From JADFRG01 sp964590515 (GTDB taxonomy: Bacteria > Chloroflexota > Anaerolineae > Anaerolineales > E44-bin32): a DNA stretch of 21,298 nt. The notes under the pieces were generated by a model. That model saw only the letters and a list, made by a program, of their open reading frames with translations, did not search any database and was not told where the DNA came from. The translations under genes were made by a program, and so were the position numbers. The stretch spans positions 1 through 21,298 of the forward strand of contig CAZPZD010000041.1 of NCBI GenBank assembly GCA_964590515.1. The letters run 5' to 3'. Positions 1 to 6,555 of this stretch are shown in pieces (position 1 is the first letter of the stretch; every line of letters starts with the position of its first letter).

Positions 1-35
1 GAATTCATGTTCGGAGTAGCTCAGCGGCGCCGCTC

Positions 36-111
36 CCTGGCCTAGCCTGGCGGCTACGCCAGCCTGCCCTGGCAGCAGGCCAGGGGACAGGCAGCTCGAG
101 GCGGTTGGGCG
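36..111 (+). repeat. Structured direct repeat, copy 1 (three-way-junction fold)
   Basis: This stretch is repeated at 653-728. The first 58 bases (36-93) are identical in both copies and the remaining 18 differ at four positions. The repeat can fold on itself: an outer perfect 8-bp stem (CCTGGCCT at 36-43 with AGGCCAGG at 77-84) encloses a hairpin CTGGCG-gcta-CGCCAG (47-62) and a second hairpin CTGCC-ct-GGCAG (64-75). This is the layout of a three-way junction. It lies 115 bases before the GYD-domain gene start. It could be a RNA leader element, a REP/MITE-like dispersed repeat or a protein-binding site; the sequence alone does not decide. There is no transposase or target-site duplication. 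Confidence 0.85.
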
Positions 112-226
112 TGCTGGGCCAGGCGACCTGCGCGATCCTCCGAGGGATTTTGCTCAATCCATGCTATCGTAGGATCCAGAGCGGGTCGTGTTTCCTTGAC
201 CCGAACAATGCCAACAGGAGGCATCG

Positions 227-520
227 ATGGAAACGTACATCATTCTCGGCAGCTGGACCCAACAAGGTATGGCAAAGATTAAGGAAGGTCCTGCCCGAAT
301 CGAGGCAGCCCGCAAGGCAATGGAGGCGGCCGGGGGCAAGATGGTCGCCTGGTACCTCACTATGGGTCGGTACGACTTCGTCGTTATTGCGGAAGCCCCT
401 AACGTTAGGGCCGCTGCCGGCGTGCTTCTCGCAACAGGCGCCCAAGGAAACGTAAGCACGGAAACACTTCACGCGCTGACCGAAGCCGAGTTCAAGGGTG
501 TAGTTTCTTCACTCCCCTGA
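227..520 (+). CDS. GYD-domain protein
   Basis: This is a 97-residue cytosolic protein that matches the small GYD-domain family, a ferredoxin-like alpha/beta fold. Typical family features are seen: the opening strand YIILGSWT, then a helix with an EAARKAMEAAGGK segment (about residues 28-40), then a strand WYLTMGRYDFVVIAEAP (about 44-60) that contains the Gly-Arg-Tyr-Asp variant of the name-giving motif. The start ATG has an AGGAGG ribosome site at 216-221, five bases upstream. Its biochemical role is not established; family members are often found in small stress or catabolic gene groups. It stands alone here, followed by a strong hairpin and then by a GyrI-like gene behind a second copy of the same upstream repeat. 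Confidence 0.85.
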   Translation: METYIILGSWTQQGMAKIKEGPARIEAARKAMEAAGGKMVAWYLTMGRYDFVVIAEAPNVRAAAGVLLATGAQGNVSTETLHALTEAEFKGVVSSLP

Positions 521-585
521 GCGTAGGCTAACCCCATAGGTACAGCTCGCACCGCCCGTTGATCCAGCCCGCCTGACGACTCGAT

Positions 586-615
586 GAAGCCGACCCGGCC
601 AGCCGGGTCGGCTTC
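586..615 (+). terminator. Terminator-like hairpin after the GYD gene
   Basis: A perfect 14-bp stem (GAAGCCGACCCGGC at 586-599, with its complement at 602-615) has a two-base nominal loop, which would open to four or more bases in RNA. It lies 65 bases after the GYD stop codon. There is no T-run after it, so it would be an atypical intrinsic terminator, though such forms are common in high-GC bacteria. It separates the GYD gene from the second repeat copy and the GyrI-like gene, which suggests that the two genes are transcribed separately. Confidence 0.6.
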
Positions 616-652
616 CATCGCGCGACACTAGCCTTTGCTTGCCGGGCGGCTT

Positions 653-728
653 CCTGGCCTAGCCTGGCGGCTACGCCAGCCTGCCCTGGCAGCAGGCCAG
701 GGGACAGGCATCTCGAGGTCGTTTGGCG
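653..728 (+). repeat. Structured direct repeat, copy 2 (three-way-junction fold)
   Basis: This is the second copy of the repeat at 36-111, offset by exactly 617 bases. All three stems are preserved because the structured first 58 bases are identical. The differences lie only in the unstructured tail at 711, 719, 720 and 724. It ends 17 bases before the start codon of the GyrI-like gene and five bases before its ribosome site, so here the element would lie in or next to the mRNA leader. Confidence 0.85.
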
Positions 729-745
729 TTCACAAGGAGGCTCCC

Positions 746-1219
746 ATGATCGACATGCCACAGATCGTGCAGACTGTCGCCCAACAGACCGCAATCATCC
801 GAGTCACTATTCCGCGGGAGGAGATTCGGAATGTTATGGGTCCGGGCTACAGTGAGTTAATGGCCGCCGTCGCCTCCCAGGGGATCTCCCCCGCCGGGCC
901 GTGGTTCAACCACCACTTGATAATGCAGCCCGACACCTTTGACTTCGAGATCGGCGTCCCTGTCACGTCCCCCATCTCCCCATTTGGCCGTGTGCAGCCG
1001 GGCCACTTGCCCGCCGCGACGGTGGCGAGAACGGTCTACCTCGGACCCTACGAGGGCCTAGCGTCCGCCTGGGCAGAGTTCGATGCATGGATCACCGCCC
1101 AGGGTCACACGCCAGGCCCGGACCTCTGGGAGTGCTACGTCGCGGGTCCGGAGTCAAACCCCGACCCGGCCACCTTTCGCACTGAACTCAACCGGCCTCT
1201 TTCACATTCAGGCGTCTAG
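746..1219 (+). CDS. GyrI-like / AraC-type effector-binding domain protein
   Basis: This 157-residue protein resembles the GyrI-like small-molecule-binding family (the effector domain of SoxS/Rob/BmrR-type regulators, here without a DNA-binding domain). Supporting features are the N-terminal strand after residue 10 (AIIRVTIPREEI), the middle GPWFNHH segment, the FDFEIGVPV strand, and the late YLGPYEGLASAWAEFDAWI helix followed by DLWECYVAGPESNPDP, the usual family ending. The reading frame is open upstream to 635, but the ATG at 746 is chosen because AAGGAGG lies just ahead at 734-740. A role in binding or degrading hydrophobic compounds is family knowledge; the ligand is unknown. It is the second gene in the window preceded by the 76-bp repeat. 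Confidence 0.82.
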   Translation: MIDMPQIVQTVAQQTAIIRVTIPREEIRNVMGPGYSELMAAVASQGISPAGPWFNHHLIMQPDTFDFEIGVPVTSPISPFGRVQPGHLPAATVARTVYLGPYEGLASAWAEFDAWITAQGHTPGPDLWECYVAGPESNPDPATFRTELNRPLSHSGV

Positions 1220-1296
1220 GCCCTCCACAGACCGGACCGCTGCCCAGCTCCAGACCATTGGGCGGCGCCGACCGAACCACTCGGAGTGTAGAACAC

Positions 1297-1869
1297 ATGG
1301 AGTTCTATCCTGGCAGTGCACCTGTGCCTGCAGAAAAACGAACTAGCCGGCTCTTCATGCGCCCGCTTCGAACGACTGACGTTGAGTTAGACTATGACGC
1401 CGTCATGTCCAGCGCCGAGATGTTGCGCCGCTGGAGCCAGAGTAGTTGGCCTGCCGACGACTTCACGCTATCCGAAAACTTGGACGACCTACAGCGTCAT
1501 GAACGTGAGCATGGCGAGCGGCAGGCTTTTACATTTACCGTTCTGAACCTGGAGGGAACCCGCTGCCTCGGGTGTGTCTATCTCACGCCGTTGTCGCCAT
1601 TGGAACTTCAATTATGTGAAGGGGCTGCCTTGGGCGCCAATATTAGTTTCTGGGTTAGGGCGTCCGAGGTGCTAACCGATTTGGACAGGCACCTGTTTGC
1701 CAGCTTGCGTGAATGGCTGCAAACCGAGTGGGTCTTTGATTGCATAGTTTTCATCGTGGGCTCAGAGGAGGCGCGTCAAGCCAACTTGTTTATCGAGGCG
1801 GGCCTGGAGAAACGATTGACTTCCAAGCTACCAGATGGGCGGCACCGTTCAGCCTTTGCACAAACGTGA
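1297..1869 (+). CDS. GNAT-family N-acetyltransferase (RimJ/RimL-like)
   Basis: This 190-residue cytosolic protein probably transfers an acetyl group from acetyl-CoA to an amine; the substrate is unknown. The N-terminal part has the layout of RimJ/RimL-like enzymes: RLFMRPLRTTDVELDYDAVM followed by a long acidic helical stretch. A core strand lies at AFTFTVLNLEGTRCLGCVYL, a later strand-helix block at ISFWVRAS, and a C-terminal SEEARQANLFIEAGLEKRL segment matches the usual 'N..A....EK.GF' ending. The acetyl-CoA loop (R/QxxGxG/A) is not conserved in an obvious form, so activity is uncertain. The ATG at 1297 is chosen over 1258 because GGAG lies at 1283-1286. The gene is visibly less GC-rich than its neighbours. 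Confidence 0.72.
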   Translation: MEFYPGSAPVPAEKRTSRLFMRPLRTTDVELDYDAVMSSAEMLRRWSQSSWPADDFTLSENLDDLQRHEREHGERQAFTFTVLNLEGTRCLGCVYLTPLSPLELQLCEGAALGANISFWVRASEVLTDLDRHLFASLREWLQTEWVFDCIVFIVGSEEARQANLFIEAGLEKRLTSKLPDGRHRSAFAQT

Positions 1870-1934
1870 CGATGGCGGTGGCCAACCGCCTGGCACTGTC
1901 GGATGAACCAAGCTCCCGCAGGGCAGCAAAGACG

Positions 1935-2201
1935 CGCGGCGCGACCCACTCCTCATTCCACACCACCATTAGCGTTCTCGAGGGGCTGCGGCCTTATGAG
2001 ATACACCGGAGACGCAAAGTCCGGGCTGTGCGTGCCGCGCAACGAGGCGGGCGGGAGTTCCTTCTAGAGCACCGGCTCTTTCGGTCCCATCGCACCGGCG
2101 ACATCATCAAGCCCATTTTCCTTCGCCTCTCCTTTCCGCCCAGGTGGCACTACGACATCCTGCAGGCGCTCAGGGTCCTCAAGTGGTGGGAAGGCAGCCG
2201 T
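1935..2201 (+). pseudogene. Decayed prenyltransferase/squalene-oxidase-repeat protein fragment
   Basis: No intact gene lies between 1870 and 2313, but one reading frame (1740-2306) carries a clear relic. Residues translated from about 1935 read RGATHSSFHTTISVLEGL, then EFLLEHRLFRSHRTGDIIKP, then RLSFPPRWHYDILQAL and RVLKWWEG. These strings match the last third of a family of prenyltransferase/squalene-oxidase-repeat proteins that I recall from actinobacteria and Chloroflexota. There is no start codon or upstream repeat domain, so the 5' part is lost. The middle segment between PRWHYDIL.AL and LRVLKWWEG, normally tens of residues, is also missing, as if deleted between two similar 'RAL' codon runs. 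The tail to 2306 has no recognisable match. The family match is from memory of conserved strings, not from a search. Confidence 0.6.
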
Positions 2202-2313
2202 GACGGGACACGGTATGAGCATGGTCGGGCTGCTATAGGATTGCACAGCACTCGAAATTTCAAGCCGGCAATAGCCGCCCAGGGGAAGATTGTGCGCGCG
2301 AGGTAGGGTCGGA

Positions 2314-3113
2314 ATGTCCAAGAACCGAAGTGACGCTGGCTTTGTGGCCATCAACAATGCTCTCATCTACTACGAGATTGCCGGCGAGGGGACGCCTTTC
2401 GTGATGATTCATGCCGGCGTGGCCGACAGCCGTCAGTGGAGCAACGAGTTCCCCTTTTTCGCGAATCGCTTCCGCGTCCTCCGCTACGATATGCGAGGTT
2501 ATGGAAAGAGCGAACCGGTCGACGGCGAGTACAGCCATCTGCAGGACCTGACGGCACTCCTCGACCACCTGCAAATTGACCAACCCCTCATAGCCATGGG
2601 GTGCTCCATGGGTGGCGGGTTGGCCATGAATCTGGCACTAACCCGACCTTCAAAAGTGAGGGCATTGATCATGGTAGATGCCGGTCCTCCGGGCCTCGAG
2701 TTGGACACACCAACTCCTGCCGGATTCGCCGAAGCAGAGAAAGCCTTCAATGCCGGCAACCTCGACCTGGTGGCCGAGATCGAGACCCAAATCTGGTTCG
2801 ATGGCGCGGCTCGGACCCCTACCCAGGTGAATCAGGCGATGCGCAAACTGGTCTACGAAATGAACCGCATCGCCCTCTCCCATGAAGCGAAACGGCTTGG
2901 CAAACGCGTCCCCGACACCCAGGTTGCGGCAGCCGAGCGCCTGAGCGAGCTGCGTATTCCAGTCCTCGTCATCGTCGGCGCTCATGACACGCCCTACACT
3001 CTTGCCGCAGCAGACTACATGGTCGAGAAGCTGCCCACTGCCCGGAAGGTCACCATCGACGACGCAGCCCACTTGCCAAATCTGGATCACCCGGAGGAAT
3101 TCCAGGCGATTGT
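2314..3113 (+). CDS. Alpha/beta-fold hydrolase (3' end lost in gap)
   Basis: This is a cytosolic alpha/beta hydrolase, visible for 266 residues before the scaffold gap. It has the full catalytic set: the nucleophile elbow GCSMGG with Ser98, the acid Asp225 in VGAHDTPYT and the base His253 in DDAAHLPNLDHP. The oxyanion region (MIHAGVADSRQW) and the YDMRGYGKSE loop are typical of the esterase/lactonase/3-oxoadipate enol-lactonase-like branch. The family usually ends 10-20 residues after this point, so only the tail is missing. The start at 2314 is chosen because AGGTAGGG lies just upstream; an upstream in-frame ATG at 2290 is less supported. The substrate cannot be told. The apparent continuation of the frame through the gap into 3465 is an artefact. 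Confidence 0.88.
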
Positions 3114-3213
3114 NNNNNNNNNNNNNNNNNNNNNNNNNNNNNNNNNNNNNNNNNNNNNNNNNNNNNNNNNNNNNNNNNNNNNNNNNNNNNNNNNNNNNNN
3201 NNNNNNNNNNNNN
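3114..3213. other. Scaffold gap of 100 N
   Basis: Exactly 100 undetermined bases, the usual placeholder for a gap of unknown length. The true distance may be very different, and the end of the hydrolase plus the beginning of the next gene are hidden here. Confidence 0.99.
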
Positions 3214-3465
3214 CTTGGGCAGGAACTCGTGCGGATCGACCTGTTGGACGCTCTCCGCTTGCAGCCAGTGGTTAGCCGCATCGGCGAGTTGGCCCAGGCT
3301 CCATTCCTGACGCTCAGGTCACTCACCCTGATCTTAGTGTTGACCGGTGCGGTGCTGGCGACCTTGAGTGCGGTGCTGATTGCGATGGCCTACAATCTTC
3401 TCGCTCGGACAGGTTGGGGGCTGGCAGTTGAGCTAAGCGAGCAGCGGCCTAACCGGAGCAAATGA
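3214..3465 (+). CDS. C-terminal fragment of a small membrane protein (DUF3566-like)
   Basis: Only the last 83 residues are visible, starting at the gap edge. They include a segment PVVSRIGELAQAPF, then one strongly hydrophobic span (about residues 37-62 of the fragment, LTLILVLTGAVLATLSAVLI and following), then a short polar tail NLLARTGWGLAVELSE. The single transmembrane helix followed by a 'YNLLA...G.G..VEL' ending resembles DUF3566-type membrane proteins. That is a weak call from a short fragment. It does not fit a hydrolase C-terminus, so this is a separate gene whose start lies in or beyond the gap. Confidence 0.5.
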   Translation, partial: LGQELVRIDLLDALRLQPVVSRIGELAQAPFLTLRSLTLILVLTGAVLATLSAVLIAMAYNLLARTGWGLAVELSEQRPNRSK

Positions 3466-3570
3466 CCGCTTAAGGATTATCGACGAGCTGCGCTGGCGGG
3501 CGGTTCGACGTGACAACCCCCGGGGCCCGCTGCGTCTTCGTCTCTTGTGTGATACTAGACCACCTTTGCC

Positions 3571-3592
3571 AGATGCTCGCCGGCGAGCATCT
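3571..3592. promoter_or_regulatory. Perfect 22-bp palindrome upstream of the propeller gene
   Basis: The half-site AGATGCTCGCC is followed directly by its exact reverse complement, with no spacer. It lies 25 bases before the ATG at 3618 and 15 bases after an extended -10-like string TGTGATACT (3548-3556). This position fits an operator for a dimeric regulator acting on the propeller/MoaD-like pair. It could also form an mRNA hairpin just ahead of the ribosome site. No T-run follows, so a terminator is less likely. The -35 region is not recognisable. Confidence 0.6.
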
Positions 3593-3617
3593 CGAGAAAC
3601 GCAGCAAGGAGGACAAG

Positions 3618-4733
3618 ATGAGCGAGGTACGGGTCTTGGTGGGTACTGCTAAGGGCGCATTCGTGCTGACCTCGGACGGCATGCGCAAGAAGTGGGACAT
3701 CAACGGACCGCACTTCGGGGGGCAGGAGATCTACCACCTGAAAGCGTCACCGGTCGAGCCGAATCGGATCTACGCCTCCCAGGGTACCGATTGGTTCGGG
3801 CAGGTGATGCACCGATCCGACGATGGCGGCAAGTCGTGGGAGACGGTAGGCAACGAGTTCAAGTACGACGGCGAAACCGGCACGCACCAGTGGTACGACG
3901 GCACCCCTCACCCCTGGGAGTTCAAGCGGGTCTGGCACCTCGAACCGTCGCTCACCGATCCGGATATCGTCCTCGCCGGTGTCGAGGACGCCGCAATGTT
4001 TCGCACGAGCGACGGAGGCAAGACTTGGCAGGAGCTCCCTGGGCTGCGCAACCATCGCACGGGATCCAAGTGGGCCCCGGGCGCCGGTGGTTTGTGCCTG
4101 CACACGATCCTGATGGACCCGAGCAGCCCCGGACGCATGACCATCGCTATCTCGGCCGCGGGCGCCTTCCGAACCGACGACGGGGGCGAGAGCTGGCAAC
4201 CGATCAACCGCGGACTGAAGTCCGAATACATCCCTGACCCGGAGGCCGAGATCGGCCACTGTGTTCACCACATCGCGATGCACCCCTCCCGCCCCAATGT
4301 GCTGTTCATGCAGAAGCACTGGGACGTGATGCGCAGCGACGACGGCGGCGAGAGCTGGCATGAGATCAGCGGGAACCTGCCCTCCGACTTTGGTTTCGTG
4401 ATTGATGTCCATGCTCACGAACCGGAAACCACCTACGTCATACCGATCAAGAGCGACTCGCAGCACTTCCCGCCGGAGGGCAAACTGAGGGTCTACCGGA
4501 GCCGCACGGGCGGAAACGAATGGGAAGCGCTTACCAAGGGCCTCCCGCAGCGGGATTGCTACGTCAACGTCCTGCGAGACGCCATGTCGATCGACAAGCT
4601 CGATCCGTGCGGCGTGTACTTCGGCACCACCGGCGGGCAGGTGTACGCATCGGCCAACGCCGGGGATAGCTGGGAGCCGATCGTCCGTGATCTGCCGCGG
4701 GTGATGTCGGTGGAAGTCCAGACCCTGCCGTGA
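3618..4733 (+). CDS. Asp-box (BNR-repeat) beta-propeller protein, sialidase/VPS10-like
   Basis: This 371-residue protein is a predicted beta-propeller. Six Asp-box-type repeats are visible: SDDGGKSW (67-74), SDGGKTW (131-137), TDDGGESW (186-193), SDDGGESW (240-247), RTGGNEW (296-302) and ANAGDSW (346-352), each in a strand context such as MHR or FRT. Such proteins are often labelled exo-alpha-sialidase or glycosyl hydrolase, but the sialidase arginine triad is not evident, so enzymatic activity should not be assumed. There is no signal peptide, so it is probably cytosolic. The start at 3618 is set by AAGGAGG at 3606-3612; an open frame reaches back to 3510 but lacks a ribosome site and spans the palindrome. 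It overlaps the MoaD-like gene by four bases, so the two are probably co-translated. Confidence 0.85.
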   Translation: MSEVRVLVGTAKGAFVLTSDGMRKKWDINGPHFGGQEIYHLKASPVEPNRIYASQGTDWFGQVMHRSDDGGKSWETVGNEFKYDGETGTHQWYDGTPHPWEFKRVWHLEPSLTDPDIVLAGVEDAAMFRTSDGGKTWQELPGLRNHRTGSKWAPGAGGLCLHTILMDPSSPGRMTIAISAAGAFRTDDGGESWQPINRGLKSEYIPDPEAEIGHCVHHIAMHPSRPNVLFMQKHWDVMRSDDGGESWHEISGNLPSDFGFVIDVHAHEPETTYVIPIKSDSQHFPPEGKLRVYRSRTGGNEWEALTKGLPQRDCYVNVLRDAMSIDKLDPCGVYFGTTGGQVYASANAGDSWEPIVRDLPRVMSVEVQTLP

Positions 4734-5026
4734 TTCGGGTCGTCCTCCCGTACCACCTGCGAAGCCTGGCACAGGTCGGGAAAGAAATCAGACTGAGCGT
4801 CGAAGGTCAAGTCACGCAACGTTCGGTGCTCGACGCGCTCGAGCTCGCTTATCCAATGCTGCGCGGGACGATCCGCGATCACACCACGCACGTGCGTCGG
4901 CCACTGTTGCGTTTCTTCGCTTGCAAAGAGGATCTTTCGTTCGAGCTGCCTGACGCTCCACTTCCCGAGGCGGTCGCATCGGGGGCAGAGCCCTTTCTCA
5001 TCATCGGCGCCATTGCCGGCGGATAG
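4730..5026 (+). CDS. MoaD/ThiS-family ubiquitin-like protein
   Basis: This 98-residue protein has a beta-grasp layout: an N-terminal strand pair (IRVVLPYHLRSLA), a 'TQRSVLDALELAYPMLRGTI' helix and a C-terminal strand ending IIGAIAGG. The terminal Gly-Gly is the hallmark of MoaD, ThiS and related sulfur carriers or protein modifiers, which are adenylated on the last glycine by a MoeB/ThiF-type enzyme. No such enzyme, molybdopterin gene or thiazole gene is in the window. The GTG start overlaps the upstream TGA stop in the string GTGA, a sign of translational coupling. I recall that small MoaD/ThiS-like genes often follow this type of propeller gene. The partner role is not known. Confidence 0.82.
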   Translation: MIRVVLPYHLRSLAQVGKEIRLSVEGQVTQRSVLDALELAYPMLRGTIRDHTTHVRRPLLRFFACKEDLSFELPDAPLPEAVASGAEPFLIIGAIAGG

Positions 5027-5236
5027 GCTGGCCAGAATAGTGACGAAGACGGGATTCACGGATGTCAAGCTCTTGGTGCGGCCCGGCAGGAGAGCATGAG
5101 CGTGTGCGAGAGCATTCATCGAAACACCCGTTCCTCAAGTGGCGGGCCTGTTCCTGGTGATGCGCCCACAAGCTTTATGCAATTCGAGGTCTCACACGTC
5201 AGAGTTTCGTGAATCGTTACGGCAGGTCACCGGCGC

Positions 5237-5659
5237 TTGACCGCGATTGACTTCGCTACCGAGTTAGGCCGCCGGGTGGCCGAGAAGCTGAAGACCGAAC
5301 AGGTCATCTGGCTGACCACCGTCGGCCCGGGGAACACTCCGCAACCGAGGCCGGTCTGGTTCTGGTGGGACGGAACGTCGGTCTTGATCTATAGCAAGCC
5401 AAACGGCCAGAAGCTCCGCCACATCCGGCGGTACCCAAACGTTTCGCTGCACTTCAACTCGGACGCAGAGGCGAGCGAGGTGGCCGTGGTTGTTGGCCGC
5501 GCCACCGTGGTTCGGACAGCGGCGGCAGCCAACGATCACAAGGAATACCTCCGGAAGTATCGGAAGGGTATTGCTGACCTGGGCATGACACCGAAGGACT
5601 TTGGCGAGGACTACTCCGTGGCGATCGTGGTGAGTCCCGCCAGGCTGCGCGGATTCTAG
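5237..5659 (+). CDS. PPOX-class flavin/F420-dependent protein (TIGR03667-like)
   Basis: This 140-residue protein belongs to the pyridoxamine-5'-phosphate-oxidase-like split-barrel superfamily. It resembles the Rv3369-type subgroup, which binds F420 or FMN. The pattern is typical: helix FATELGRRVAEKLKTEQVIW, strands LTTVGPGNTPQPRPVWFWWDG (about 26-46), VLIYSKPNGQKLRHI (about 49-63) carrying the cofactor-phosphate-binding Ser and Lys, then PNVSLHFNSD and AVVVGRATVV. It is probably a cytosolic homodimer. No better start than TTG at 5237 was found; the ribosome site ahead is weak (GGCAGG at 5221). It stands alone, with about 210 featureless bases before it and a hairpin after it. The redox substrate is unknown. 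Confidence 0.8.
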   Translation: MTAIDFATELGRRVAEKLKTEQVIWLTTVGPGNTPQPRPVWFWWDGTSVLIYSKPNGQKLRHIRRYPNVSLHFNSDAEASEVAVVVGRATVVRTAAAANDHKEYLRKYRKGIADLGMTPKDFGEDYSVAIVVSPARLRGF

Positions 5660-5662
5660 CCA

Positions 5663-5687
5663 CGCGGCCGGCGAACAGCGGGCCGCG
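5663..5687 (+). terminator. Terminator-like hairpin after the PPOX gene
   Basis: CGCGGCC (5663-5669) pairs with GGCCGCG (5681-5687). A G/G mismatch and two further G-C pairs lie inside, around the loop GAACA. It begins four bases after the PPOX stop codon. There is no T-run, so termination is inferred from position and stability only. Confidence 0.45.
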
Positions 5688-5740
5688 CATAGATCCTAAC
5701 CCCGACTATCGATCCTCGAGATGGCGGATGCCCAGCGAAC

Positions 5741-5762
5741 CACCGTGTACACAGACACGGTG
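5741..5762. promoter_or_regulatory. Inverted repeat before the DUF2807 lipoprotein gene
   Basis: CACCGTGT (5741-5748) and ACACGGTG (5755-5762) form a perfect 8-bp dyad around ACACAG. It ends 37 bases before the chosen start at 5800, and a -10-like TATGAT lies between them in ggattatgatg. It could be an operator or a leader hairpin; no -35 box is evident. Confidence 0.4.
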
Positions 5763-5799
5763 ACCCTATGGATTATGATGTTGCTACATGGGAGGCGAC

Positions 5800-6531
5800 A
5801 TGCGTCGATCACTAAAGCTCCCCGCTCTGTTGTTGGCTGCCGTGACTCTGGCCTGCACCATCTCGGTCCCGTCGTTCAGCTCTACCTCCGGCTCGGGCAA
5901 CATTATCACCGTCACCAAGGATTTCGCCGACTTTGACCAGGTCGAGATCGGCAGTGCCTTCGACGCCACGGTCCAACAGGGCGACACTTTCGCGGTTGTC
6001 ATTCGGATCGACGACAATCTCGAAAAGGACCTGCAAGTGAACCAAGTGGGCCAGACCCTCGTGCTGAGCCTGGATCCCGATCGACTGTTCGGGATCGGCA
6101 GCGCGACCCTTGAAGCCGAGATCACGATGCCAACCCTCGCCGGGGTCGAGGCGAGCGGGGCAAGCCATGTCACTCTGGCCGGCTTCGACTCTTCGCAAAC
6201 CCTTCGGGTTGTGGCCTCCGGCGCCAGCTCGGTGGAAGGCGACATCCGGGCCGGCGATATGAGCATAGAAGCTTCCGGCGCCAGTTCGCTTTCCCTCACC
6301 GGCGGAGCCGCAAACCTGGTTCTTGACGTCAGCGGGGCGAGCTCCGTCAATCTCGAATCCTTCCCGGTCGCGGACCTTCAGGCTGAGCTCAGCGGCGCGA
6401 GCAACGCGGTCGTGAACGCAAGTGGAACGCTAGATGTCGAGGCGAGCGGGGCCTCCGAGCTCAGCTACCTGGGGAACCCAACCCTTGGCAGTGTGAACAC
6501 CTCTGGGGCCTCGACCGTGAGAGAAGAGTAG
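5800..6531 (+). CDS. DUF2807 (head GIN-like) lipoprotein
   Basis: This 243-residue protein is a predicted exported lipoprotein. It has a basic N-terminus (MRRSLK), a hydrophobic core PALLLAAVTLA and a lipobox cysteine at residue 19. The mature part begins with a Ser-rich linker, then the DUF2807 opening ITVTKDFADFDQVEIGSAFDATVQQGD. It ends in a right-handed beta-helix made of at least eight short repeats carrying SGAS or SGAS-like turns (EASGASHVTL, VASGASSVEG, EASGASSLSL, DVSGASSVNL, ELSGASNAVV, EASGASELSY, TSGASTV). The start at 5800 is preferred over 5788 because GGGAGG lies inside the upstream alternative, six bases ahead. The family is common in bacterial envelopes but its function is unknown. 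The next gene is also a lipoprotein on the same strand. Confidence 0.85.
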   Translation: MRRSLKLPALLLAAVTLACTISVPSFSSTSGSGNIITVTKDFADFDQVEIGSAFDATVQQGDTFAVVIRIDDNLEKDLQVNQVGQTLVLSLDPDRLFGIGSATLEAEITMPTLAGVEASGASHVTLAGFDSSQTLRVVASGASSVEGDIRAGDMSIEASGASSLSLTGGAANLVLDVSGASSVNLESFPVADLQAELSGASNAVVNASGTLDVEASGASELSYLGNPTLGSVNTSGASTVREE

Positions 6532-6555
6532 GCCTCACAAGTCATCGACCGTTCC

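Noticed and set aside
11..85. A tRNA-like opening (GGAGTAGCTCAGCGG) at 13-27
   Set aside because: No T-arm (GGTTCGA-type) or matching acceptor stem follows at the right distance, and the region is taken up by the structured repeat.
36..728. The two repeats as ends of a transposable element
   Set aside because: They are in direct orientation, enclose only a GYD gene, and have no transposase or target duplication.
635..745. A longer start for the GyrI-like protein at 635
   Set aside because: The extra 37 residues would be encoded by the structured repeat; the ATG at 746 has a strong AAGGAGG site.
3747..4772. A 341-residue open frame on the minus strand
   Set aside because: It is antisense to the Asp-box propeller gene, has low-complexity Arg/Val/Gly-rich composition and no recognisable domain.
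5027..5236. A possible small gene or RNA between the MoaD-like and PPOX genes
   Set aside because: No frame with a ribosome site, no stable hairpin and no clear promoter could be supported.
6120..6520. Repeated SGAS-coding units as a CRISPR-like or tandem DNA repeat
   Set aside because: The repeats are in the protein and degenerate at DNA level; they reflect a beta-helix in the DUF2807 domain.
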